Assembly (NCBI GenBank): GCA_956465555.1
Contig: OY101117.1
Location: 1,364,001-1,428,000, forward strand
DNA length: 64,000 nucleotides
Direction: 5' to 3'
Source: Nitzschia sp. pyKryTriq1
Taxonomy: Eukaryota > Bacillariophyta > Bacillariophyceae > Bacillariales > Bacillariaceae
Shown: in pieces, positions 12,365-21,759 of the stretch
Position numbering within the stretch: the first letter of the stretch is position 1
Layout: the number at the start of each line of letters is the position of its first letter
Made by a program: the position numbers and the translations under genes
Notes under the pieces: model-generated
What the model saw: the letters and a program-made list of their open reading frames with translations, nothing else
Database searches by the model: none
Told to the model about the DNA's origin: nothing

Positions 12365-13173
12365 GTTCTTTCAAGGTAGGTGTATGTGTTATAATTGTGA
12401 ATTCTTCCTGAATTGATGGTTTGTGAGAATATGTCGCTTGATGGATGGGATTGATTCAGCCGAACTTCTTCGAATACAGAAAAACCAAACCTGTGGTACC
12501 AGTATCGGTACAGTACCAGTAAGTACTGGTACCGGCTGTAGAAGGTGAGTACCAGTAGTCGCTATCTGGTAGACCAGCAGGTACACTCGTAGTGTATCCG
12601 TAAATACTGTAGAGAGCAAAGTAGATTTTGTGACGATTGCGTGATGAGGTGGTTGCTGCCGGTACTGGTACCGGTACGTACTGTAGAGGTTGCATCCTTT
12701 TCGAAGCGATGGCGCTCTCGCGGCTTTGACAAACACGACTCACTCCTCGTACCGCTACCGTACTGGAAGTCAGGGGGGTCTCCCGTCTCAAAAGGGGGGG
12801 TATGGATACCTGCTACCACGACGGTACAGTACCAGGTACGGTGGTACTGTACTGTACCCCGGTACCGTACACAGTGCAGTGCAGTACACAGTACCGGTAC
12901 GATAGTGTACGATACTTGCACAGACGCATTGTGGTGAATGGTGAAGAATGACTGCCTGGAGTTGCTTCGGCTCCCATGTTTGGCACTCTACTCTCGAGAC
13001 TACTACTTAGAGAGCTCTCTCTCTACTCTCTACTAGTAGAGTAGAGAGTACCAGTAGTAGGCGTCTACATCTGATACACAGTCTACGCAATAAGAGGTCT
13101 ACTCTCTGTACCAGACTACGAACTACAGGTATGAAGCACTCTTCTAGTCTATATAGCTAACTTGAAGTTACGT
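12365..13173. repeat. Spacer rich in GTACC and CTCTAGTAGAG palindromes
   Basis: GTACC-type clusters lie at 12495-12550, 12655-12690 and 12820-12905, starting about 130 nt upstream of the lipocalin ATG. A CTCTCTACTAGTAGAGAG-type palindromic tract spans 13000-13060. Several overlapping ORFs here translate the repeats and are not genes. Confidence 0.75.
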
Positions 13174-15282
13174 TTAGGATGCTTGTTTTTCTGATTTCTG
13201 TCGTCCTCGTAGCTTCTGCAATAATGATTTTCCTGTCGTAACGATTGATTTTCTGACAGAACTCATTTCCAAACCTCCTACTGGTGTGCTATATTTGTTG
13301 CTTGGCTGCTCGAGCTCGATCCGTATATCTTCCGGCGACAAGCCCATATGACTGGTACAAAAGCGGAGCAACTGGCTACCCGAGTGCGTCACCATGATGA
13401 TGGGGATGCCACTTTTTATAAGAGTTGCTTCAATAGCTTTTGTAGTGGCCTCGTCCAGAGCGCTCATGCTCTCGTCCAGCAATAGCACTTTCGGTCGGAG
13501 GGAAAGAGCGATCGCTAGGGAAATGCGTTGCGCCTCTCCTCCTGATAAAGTTGACCACTCTTGGTGGAAAAGACGCTCTTCCACACCCCATCCTTGGGCT
13601 ATTTGCTCAGGTGATTGCTCCAAGAAGGTCGCATCGGAACTTTTCTTCAGTTGTTGTCGTTTGAATTGTCGAACTTCTTTGTAGAACATATTCGGTGTCC
13701 CCTGAATAGTTGGAATTCGTTGAGGAACTAAGCAAACTTGCGTTCGGAACGTTGGTAGATCTACATCGTCAAGGGTTTTCCCTTCGAACGTCAATTTCCC
13801 GCCTGCAGGTTCTTCCAGACCACCAATCGACCGAAGAACTTGCGACTTTCCCACGCCCGACTGCCCAGTAATACCGATACGGTCACCATCGTGCAACTTC
13901 AGAGTGACACTCGCCATTGCCCTCGGGACAGCCAACGATTCCGTCTTAAGAATGATAGCGCCAGATTTCCCCCCTGACTTGGTCGTGGCTTTTTGTTGTG
14001 CCACCGGTACTATCGGCTCTGGTGAGATTGTTTGGAGAAACGCAGGTACCGCATCTTTGTTGTGTTCGTGGTGCTTTCGTTCTGGCTTTTTCTGGAATAT
14101 TTCACGCCAAAATTGTCGCATCGATTTTCTTTGATGGCTTTTCTCTGGCTTGGAGGAGAGAATGCCTTGTCGAAGGCGATGGCTCTTGCTGTCCAATAAG
14201 GCGCCAATGGCCGATTTCATCAAAAGTTGGACGGTGATACACGCTGTGGTCGCAATGAGAAAGCTGATCATAATTTGATACAAGGCGGCCTGAGACACTT
14301 CCTGTCCCGCGAGAATCTGCCCCGTCATCATCCCAGGTAAATGCACTATTCCTGTTACAGCCAAGCCATTGATGGTGGGTGTAAGGGCCGTTGATAATGT
14401 GTCTTGGACTAAAGGAGAAATGGCTTCCTGCCAGGTGGCGCCCCGCGCCAGTCGAAGCTCCACGAAATCCTGCTGATTGACAAAGTCCTTGGTAAAAGTC
14501 GAAGCACCAAGCGCTGTTGCCGATAACGTATTCCCAAACAGCATTCCTGCCACAGGAATCCAGGTACGCGGTTGAAACCAAGGTTCAACGGTTCCAAGGA
14601 CCCTCAAAGCCAGAGTGAGAGAAAGAACAATGAATGCCCCAGCCCACACCGAAGTGTAAACGTGACGCCGCATTTTTGGATAGGTATATTGAATGCGGGA
14701 AAAGGCCTCATTTCCCGCGATGAAACCAACACCTGCAATCCAAGCGGCGACCAAGAGCGGGCGATCGACGCCAATCATTTTGTGCAAGATGACGGCCCCG
14801 AGAAGGAATACCTGCAAGGCACATCGGCTGGCCGAAAGTAGTAGCCCTTTTGCTATTTTGGACGCGCCAAAGGATAGTCCAAGAGGAAGGGCAGCAAGTC
14901 CGACCAACATGGTAGCAGCGGCGACTACATTCGACGCACCCAGCCTGCTTGGCATCATCCTCGAGGAAGCCGCTACTTGGACCGCTAACGCTGGACCAGA
15001 GTGTAGAGACAACGCCCACATTGTGCTGCACGCAGTAGCAGCGATTTTTGGAAGGATTTGGGAGCGCCCACCACTCTCATGTCGGTCAGGGCGAAAATCT
15101 CCATGAAACAAATTGTCCTTGGATTGAAGAACCGTCAACTCCCGGTTGGCCTCATTTTCAAAGATGATGATACTTGTTGGAGTGACAGTTTTTTGAAAAC
15201 GACGTGGCAGCGGCAAGGAAAATGAATCACTCCCTCCTATGGAAAGTGCGATAAATATGGGTGGTAGCCATGGCTTTCTCAT
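13174..15282 (-). CDS. ABC transporter, FetB/ALS3-type permease fused to FetA/STAR1-type ATPase
   Basis: One 702-residue chain carries both halves of a transporter that is two genes in bacteria (fetA, fetB) and plants (STAR1, ALS3/STAR2). Seen: an N-terminal hydrophobic leader with SDSFSLP, possibly a secretory/plastid leader. The UPF0014-type permease (about 105-370) has several membrane segments and the family block RLARGATWQEAISP plus TPTINGLAVTGIVHLPGMM. The ATPase (about 440-660) has Walker A TGQSGVGKSQ (~470), signature LSGGEAQRISLAIAL (~578), Walker B LLLDES (~600) and an H-loop MVTHS (~630). Bacterial FetAB exports iron and plant STAR1/ALS3 relates to aluminium tolerance; the substrate here is unknown. 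Organelle location is inferred only from the leader. Confidence 0.9.
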   Translation of the reverse strand: MRKPWLPPIFIALSIGGSDSFSLPLPRRFQKTVTPTSIIIFENEANRELTVLQSKDNLFHGDFRPDRHESGGRSQILPKIAATACSTMWALSLHSGPALAVQVAASSRMMPSRLGASNVVAAATMLVGLAALPLGLSFGASKIAKGLLLSASRCALQVFLLGAVILHKMIGVDRPLLVAAWIAGVGFIAGNEAFSRIQYTYPKMRRHVYTSVWAGAFIVLSLTLALRVLGTVEPWFQPRTWIPVAGMLFGNTLSATALGASTFTKDFVNQQDFVELRLARGATWQEAISPLVQDTLSTALTPTINGLAVTGIVHLPGMMTGQILAGQEVSQAALYQIMISFLIATTACITVQLLMKSAIGALLDSKSHRLRQGILSSKPEKSHQRKSMRQFWREIFQKKPERKHHEHNKDAVPAFLQTISPEPIVPVAQQKATTKSGGKSGAIILKTESLAVPRAMASVTLKLHDGDRIGITGQSGVGKSQVLRSIGGLEEPAGGKLTFEGKTLDDVDLPTFRTQVCLVPQRIPTIQGTPNMFYKEVRQFKRQQLKKSSDATFLEQSPEQIAQGWGVEERLFHQEWSTLSGGEAQRISLAIALSLRPKVLLLDESMSALDEATTKAIEATLIKSGIPIIMVTHSGSQLLRFCTSHMGLSPEDIRIELEQPSNKYSTPVGGLEMSSVRKSIVTTGKSLLQKLRGRQKSEKQAS

Positions 15283-15662
15283 TCTTGCTTTTGTACAGAC
15301 AGTAGTACGATAGAAGATGATAGACTATGATTGTTCCAATGTGTGTGTCATCATTTTCGTTGTCGTTGTCCTTGTTGTTGGGTGGGTTGGCGGTTGGCGG
15401 GTTGCGCATTGGTGTCATCAGTGTGTTCTCTTTGGGCGGTTCGCATGTTTGATGCGTGTCGTTTCGAGCTCCGATTGGAGTCGAAGGAATCATCGATGGA
15501 CCTCTTGACTTCAACCCACTAACAAACGGTACGGGTAGAAAGATAGAGCAGCATGGTGCTTGTTGAACATCCTACTGTACAAGTACTCGTCGACGCTAGA
15601 GTAGGTAGTTGGAAGCAAATGAACAGGTCGTTATTTCCCATTGCATCTACTAGCTAGCTCAA
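15283..15662. other. Spacer between two same-strand genes
   Basis: A T/G-rich segment upstream of the ABC fusion (15320-15420) reads open on the plus strand but looks low-complexity. A CTAGCTAG/CTAGTAG palindromic end lies near 15650. No gene is seen. Confidence 0.6.
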
Positions 15663-17901
15663 CTAGTTTGTGCGGTAGCGATATGTAGAAGGCAAGCCTC
15701 CAACGCCAGGATTCATTACGTTCAATGGGTCCATCTGCATCCATCTTTTTTGTGTGGATTCTGGTGCATGATATTCCGTACCATGACCATGCTCGGCAGG
15801 AAGCTTACCACGGCACTCATGCTCCACGGACTTTTTGAGTGTGTACTTGACGGATTCCACATCGACTCCCGCGGGGAATGCCACATCCTCGTGCACCACG
15901 TTGCAGCCAAAATGAGAGTATCGCATTCGTTTCAATGGAGTTTCGGACTGTAGAGGAGGAGCTTCACCACCATCCCGGGGTAAGGCGTAGTCGACACTAA
16001 AGCCTTGAACTCCATTTCCAACGCAGTAGGTTCGGAAAGCCGGGGCAGCGACAAAACGAAATGCCGTCAGAGAATTCTCCTCAGATTGGCTCTGACATTC
16101 GTGCACGGAAATGCCACTCCCCTTTTGCTTCTGGAATTCGCCGAGACGCTCCATGAATCGATCGAGGCTTCCATCAAAGTCGCCAACGGTCATAGCCACA
16201 TGATGATTCTTCTCCTTGCCCATTTTCATTATTGTGGCGGGAAGGATTTCAGGCATTAACGGATTGAGCCAATAAAGGATCTTATCCCCGATCACTACGT
16301 CGAGGATAAGATACAGTAAGTCGGGTGAGTATGTATGTACAGCGGGTAAAGATAGAACAAGCAAGAATGCGAGGATGTCATACTTACAAGACGCGCCTCG
16401 AACGTTCAGCGCCTCGATCCAGATTTTGAAATTCCAGAGGCTTCTGACAAGCGGAGACGAGGTTCCGACGGCTTTGATTGTGTTACCAAGGACCCTTCCC
16501 GATGAGTCGATCACATCAAAGGAGTCACGATCCATATATTCCATTGAAACCGGCAGATCGTTGGGATTATCCAAGCAAACTTGACGACGAAATTTGAGAG
16601 CTGTCTCAAAAGAGTCGAAGGAAATCCAAAATGTCTTGGATTTTGCCGGCTTGGGAAAAGTATCATGGACGGATGCAAGTATCAACACTTTTCCTTCTGA
16701 CCGATTACAGTCGCAACCTCTTGTGTCGGCATTGTAACGATTGACTTCCTTCCCATGTTGGCACAGCCGAGTCTTGTACTGGGTATCACTTGCGGGTTTC
16801 TTGCCATGGGTATCGTTGGACTTTTTCATCTTGTTTGAAAGGCCTGCTTTGACGGCTGATGTGTAGGTATCGAGTACGCGGATCACGCCATCGTGTCGGA
16901 GGTGACTTTCGAATTCTCCCTCTTCGCTGTCCAGCCCTTCCACTCCCAGTGTATTGACAACTAAAACAGTGCTCTTTCCAAATTTATCAGCGACAACCTT
17001 AAGATAGAGAGCCCGTTCCGTGAATGCCGGTCCTTTTCGCATTTGTGTCCCCCCAGATCCAAAGGCAACACCCGCAGCCGTGGTGGGATTCAAAAAAGTG
17101 GATCCGAGAATAGAGTGTGATTCTCGGTCTGGAAATTGCTCTTGTACGAAGTGCTGCAAAGTTGCCAATCCCGCCCCTGCTAAGCAAACGACACGTTCAC
17201 CACCGTCAATCGGAAATATGGTATCCAGCCCCTTCATTGATACTATCACTGTTGGTCGTCCACCTGCTTGATTTCGGGGCACCGATCCTCCTGTCTGAAA
17301 GTTTAAAATAGAAGAAAATATTTTTTTTGTGAACTCTTATAATATCATGTGATCGATCGCTGTATCCACGAGCGAGTTATTCCCGACTTACCAGACCAGT
17401 ATTTTGACCCTGCACCAAGACACAGCAATCCGCTTCCACGACCGCACGAACGATTTCGACCAGTTGCTTGAGCTTGTCGGGTTTGACTATACACAGCGCG
17501 GAGCCCTTTCCTAGCCTCGCCCCTTTGAGAAACGGCGACGTTTCGGTGGTTTCCTGTCTCCCATCCAGCACATTGGCTTTCCCAACGATTCGTTTGAGAA
17601 TTTTTAAGAGCTGTTGCTGTTTTTCTGTGAGTTCAGGTTCATCGCAGCAAGTGCGGGGGAGACCGTTCGGAAGATGCAAATGATCTCCTTCTTCTTCTTC
17701 ACTCGGCACTGACTGACGGCCAAGAATGAAGCCTGCTACCGAAGAAGCCACAATGACAGGAAACATTCGTCGATACATCGAAGAGTTTGAGCCTCCCCGC
17801 GTCGATGAAGTTTTCGAAGAGCCTGCGGATGTGGTGCTCGTCCTCCTGAGGAAGGCCGTCAGAGTACCATTGCGGTTTCGAATGCATCGTCGGGCTAGCA
17901 T
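15663..17901 (-). CDS. dld: D-lactate dehydrogenase, FAD-linked, respiratory Dld type
   Basis: This enzyme oxidises D-lactate to pyruvate and passes electrons to the quinone pool. Exons are 17901..17392, 17294..16388 and 16294..15663, with GT-AG introns of 97 and 93 nt, giving 682 residues (E. coli Dld is 571). Seen: an Arg/Ser-rich mitochondrial-type leader followed by a single membrane segment (MFPVIVASSVAGFILG). The FAD-binding part has GKGSALCIVKPDKL and, across junction 1, QNTGL|TGGSVP, which restores the family motif NTGLTGGS. Also seen are GSTFLNPTTAAGVAFGSGG and RKGPAFTERALY, and a C-terminal Dld membrane-binding-type region with YHAPESTQKRWMQMDPLNVMNPG. Intron 2 is stop-free and in frame and would add a hydrophobic 31-residue insert if retained. 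Inner-membrane location is inferred. Confidence 0.93.
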
Positions 17902-18150
17902 GGCAAGAAGAGTATTTCAAAATAAGTATAGTAAGAGGCCAGTCCACTCTCCTTCTCTATAATTCAGAGGCTTTGGTGCTTGGAATATGCGCCAATAGGG
18001 AACGATAGCTTTCTACACTCGTGCCGGTACAAACAGACTGTTCTTACGAAGTGAAATGGATTCTTGTTTCTTGTCACTGTTTGGCAATTTTTCCCTTCGT
18101 AATCCTGGCCGGAAAAAGGAGAAAATGGAAAAGGGGAAAAACTATCGGGG

Positions 18151-18790
18151 GTGTGCACCTACACGTGTCCCAAGACTCAAATGGCCGTGATTCAAGAGAG
18201 GCGACATAAGACGAATAATACGAACGCCACGGTGGAAGAAATGGACGAGGAGGGTTGCAACGAGAATGGCCCAAAGGATGTTCCACTGTTGAGTTCCACA
18301 GACTTGGACTGGCAACGAGAATGGCCCAGCAGGCCAGTGGAGTTCAAGGATGACTTTCGATGGTTGGCAACAGCAAACGTATCTCTCATATTCACTTTTC
18401 TTGACGAGCAAGAGCCATTCCGCAATTGGCTTACCTACCTGGGTAGAGCCAGAAGACTTTCAAGTTTTCGGTTTCCTAGATGACTTGGCTATCAAAACTT
18501 GTCGCCCTGGTTCAGAGGCCAGGCGACGCTACAATTTTGAGTACGACGTCGAGCGCGCTTTCTACAGTCGTTATTTCAGGGCTCACGGGCTCAAAGCCCA
18601 AGTTGTATTTTTACCCAACGGCATGATCAGAAGTATTTTTATTACTTCCTTACGACACAATGACAACGGATTGCTGAATATGAGTGGCTTAAACGACTAT
18701 TTGAGGGACATTCTTCAGGAGTATCGCGTTGGTGGCGACCGATTTCCCGGGTTGTACGCGGATGGTATTTTCGAAGAAACGAACATTTGA
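18151..18790 (+). mobile_element. Decayed DDE transposase, PIF/Harbinger-like (DDE_Tnp_4) fragment
   Basis: Two overlapping plus-strand frames carry the middle of a transposase common in diatoms. The first frame (18151-18483) ends its family-like part near FLDEQEPFRNWL. The second (18350-18790) continues with FGFLDDLAIKTCRPGS, HGLKAQVVFLPNGMI, SLRHNDNGLLNMSGLNDYL and YADGIF. The DDE_4 landmarks around the first two acidic residues are recognisable. A frameshift near 18435 splits the reading. The catalytic N-terminal and C-terminal parts are not found and no terminal inverted repeats are visible. This is an old DNA-transposon relic. Confidence 0.75.
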
Positions 18791-19198
18791 AATGTTGAGT
18801 TATTACCATCGTCTCTAGAGGAAGTTGTCACAAGGGAGTAAATTATTTGCCGCGGAATTGGCGCGAAGATTTCGGAGGGAGTCTGGCCGGATGATGGGGA
18901 AGAAAAGGTGGCAAAAGGTCATGGGCCTTGCTCGTGTAGCAGGCGCAGTAGGATTTGAAGCACGGTCCTGGCGAAAATAAAAAGGGCTTGTACTGTAGGA
19001 GTACGGTCTCTAATCTTGCCCTGGGGGGGGGGGGGGCTTGTTTTAGCAAACCCGGTGTAGTCTAGAAGATCCAATTCGAAATCAAAAGATATAAAATTAA
19101 TATTAGTATATTAGTAGTAGTAGAGCGAGGGAACTCCAAATGGATCATCCTGCCTAAAAAATATGTCCACAAAGAGCACAAAATTGCCAAAAGGATAG
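18791..19198. other. Spacer with a 14-nt poly-G run
   Basis: This AT-rich spacer lies between the transposase relic and the acidic protein gene. It holds a G-run at 19023-19036 and a TAGTAGTAG run near 19110. No gene is seen. Confidence 0.55.
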
Positions 19199-19816
19199 TT
19201 ACAAGGATCGCGTCTTCGCGATCTTTCGTCTAGATGACGGGGTAGGGGTGCAGGAAGTGGGTGGCGCCAGGGAAAGAATAGAATCGCTGGGGCCGCCTTT
19301 GAGAGGCACCGAGTAGTCACTCTCGTAATCACTCTCGCTATTGTCACAACAGTCATGGTCTTCGGCGTCATTTCGAGTGAGATGAAGAGAATCATTACCC
19401 AATGGCAACGAGGATCGTTGACTCTTTCTGTAACGTCGCAGACCCCGGTTTCTTCTGGCGAGGATAATGGAATCGTTGTCGTTGGTATCATCCTCTGAGT
19501 CTTCGGATACGTTGGAGAGCTTGAGAGATTCTTCTAGCCGTTCGATGAACTCTTCGATCTGCTCCTGCGTAAGGTTTGTGGTGGAGTGTTCTCGAAATTG
19601 GTCCACTAATAGCCCCCCCACCAGTGGGCATTCATCATCGTAATCCGAGTCCATTGACGAAGAATCGTCAGAGTATGCATCATCGAAATCGGAAAAGTCG
19701 CCATTGGCAATCTCGAAGTCAGGCGACGATTCTGCATCAAATACAGGATCCCTACCGGTATTGTCGCGCTCCTGGCTGGCAGCAAGGATGAAATGGAAGT
19801 CGGTGTGGATTGTCAT
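19199..19816 (-). CDS. Acidic serine-rich hypothetical protein
   Basis: The single-exon ORF of 205 residues begins MTIHTDFHF and resembles no family I recognise. Seen: a strongly acidic, Ser/Asp-rich first half (SDFDDAYSDDSSSMDSDYDD), a predicted helix QEQIEEFIERLEESLKL (about 85-100), a basic block ARRNRGLRRYRKSQR (about 120-134), another acidic stretch and a basic tail SSRRKIAKTRSL. Alternating acidic and basic disorder suggests a nuclear or scaffold protein, but no function can be assigned. GAT-repeat DNA lies about 70 nt upstream of the start. Confidence 0.5.
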   Translation of the reverse strand: MTIHTDFHFILAASQERDNTGRDPVFDAESSPDFEIANGDFSDFDDAYSDDSSSMDSDYDDECPLVGGLLVDQFREHSTTNLTQEQIEEFIERLEESLKLSNVSEDSEDDTNDNDSIILARRNRGLRRYRKSQRSSLPLGNDSLHLTRNDAEDHDCCDNSESDYESDYSVPLKGGPSDSILSLAPPTSCTPTPSSRRKIAKTRSL

Positions 19817-21759
19817 GCTCTTGGTTGCTTGAGCAAAAAATTGTGATGTTCAATTGTGTAGTGAATGAGGACGAGGCGCGAACGATGATGATGATGATGA
19901 TGATGATGATAATTTCCGGTGTATTGATAAAATAATGATAAATGATGATCTTCTCATTCTCATTCTCAAATTCTCACGTTCTCATTCTAATCTTAAAGTC
20001 AGGCGCGGCGAGGTGGCATATATTTTCGTGCGTCACTCGGTATCATGAATCATCATCATCATCATGCATGATACAGTACGAACTGTGCTCCTTTTTGCTG
20101 CACGTGTACCTACGGTACCACCTGTGCTAGTGCTTAGTTCTACTACAGACTCTACTATGCAAAGAGAACAAACTTAATCGTAGTAGAGAACACCGATTTC
20201 GAATTGCGAGATGTTGTTGAAGTTAAAAAATTAGTGACGTGCGTGGTTCGGCGGTTGAAGTTGCTTTTCAATCGAGAAGCTCACATTGTTCGTACGGTAC
20301 CGGGATCTCACTTGTGCAATTCGTTTGTCAAGAGGATTCTACTACTAGTTACATTACGAAGAAACACCTGCAAGGGCTCGTCTCGTGACTCAGAGCCTCA
20401 CCGACTGTAACACCGTAAGTGCGTGTGCATACTCCCACGAAGAGAGTGCACATGTCCGTAGGGGGGTGGTGGTCCCCAACCCCAGCCCCCAAAAGTAGGA
20501 AAGATCGAAGGATCAGACCTCGCGCTTACTATACATTTCTGCATAGCTCCAAAGAGCGGATCAGCAACTAGATCGGCAAAGCTCGTAGAAGAAAGTGGAC
20601 CTGCCAAACTGAATGTCTCCGTAGAGAAGCAGAATGTACGAGTTCCACTGAGAGTGGGAGGGACAAACCCCCATCCGTTATCACTCTTGGCTGCGTAGGT
20701 ACATGACTTGGATATGAACAACTTGACTACGCTTTACACAAATTTTAAAGAAGAAACAAAGTAAGATCAGATTGGCAATATATCTTGGAAAGATCTATGG
20801 ATGAGAAGATAAAGTGAGAGAAAGATCTATGAGAAGTTAGTCTTGGATGATCTTGATCTATTCGTGAAGTCCGGATGAAATGACAAGAAATCGAATAGTA
20901 TAATCTTTATTTTAGCTCACAATTCGAAAAGGGATATACTGACGGGCGTATTCTGGATTGTGCCTACTGTACTTGATCACACAGTAGTAGTAACAAGTAG
21001 AAGCATATCTGAGCGGAGATATCAAGTTGAGACACGTGACGAGTCACGAGTGGTGGCATCAGAACTCAACAACCATATGGTACTGGTGCCTGTCGGGATG
21101 ACCACTAGAAGTAGAGCTACTACTACTACTATATGGTAAAGCAGCAAAAAAAGTGCACTGTCTAATTTAGTTGCTACCTTGATGGTCGAGAGCAATGAAT
21201 CATCTCTCGTCCGCCAGAACAATAGCATCCACGCTAGACAGTCCTCTGATTGACGACTCAGTGGACTCTTTTAACCCGTACGGGATCATCAGCGCTAGTA
21301 GTCTGCACATCTACAAAGACGATGGAACCGGGCTCTGTGCTTGCATCCTTCGTCGATTTCGCTTGCGCGATTCAACATTAGAGCAGGCTGCTGCCAACTA
21401 GCACGTAGAATAGCAGGCTTCTAGTAGAGAGTAGAGCCACAGGTAGACTACTAGAGCAATAGCTAGTAGATTGGTAAAATTCGAATCAGATGATGATGCA
21501 TGATGCCTGGAGTTTGCTACTTTTCCCTGCGGCAACCTTGCAGCCCCTCAAATCCATACCGGTATCACTCTTTCTGCAGGTTGGCGGTTGGGAAGATAGA
21601 CTAAGAAGTAGTAGAGAGCTGTATCTCTCTAGCTAGGTAGACTAGTATAGTATTATAGTATGATCTAAAATTAAACGATCGTTGTATTGATTATACGAAC
21701 ACAAACAAAGAATTTTCAAGTAGCCACATTCGTAGGTACAGCAGTGTATTCTATTTCAT
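19817..21759. other. Gene-poor 1.9-kb spacer
   Basis: It contains a GAT microsatellite (19886-19910), TCATCATCATCAT near 20050, scattered GTACC motifs near 20110 and 20295, CTAGTAG palindromes at 21420-21480 and 21600-21650, and the second copy of the ~73-bp repeat. A minus-strand ORF of 107 codons at 20398-20721 has no recognisable feature, and I do not call it a gene. Confidence 0.65.
21136..21208 (+). repeat. Dispersed ~73-bp repeat, copy 2
   Basis: It matches 1724-1796 in the same orientation, with a conserved core GTGCACTGTCTAATTTAG and CGAGAGCAATGAATCA and divergence between and outside these blocks. In both places it lies in a spacer between a GTACC/TAG-rich tract and the next gene's 3' side. 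Confidence 0.7.

Noticed and set aside
12389-12937. Overlapping ORFs on both strands upstream of the lipocalin
   Set aside because: They mostly translate GTACC/GGTAC repeats (Val-Pro-Val, Tyr-Arg-Tyr patterns) and are not genes.
20398-20721. 107-codon minus-strand ORF
   Set aside because: No recognised motif, a Gly/Pro/Trp-rich end from repeat-like DNA, and no splice partners. There is not enough to call a gene.
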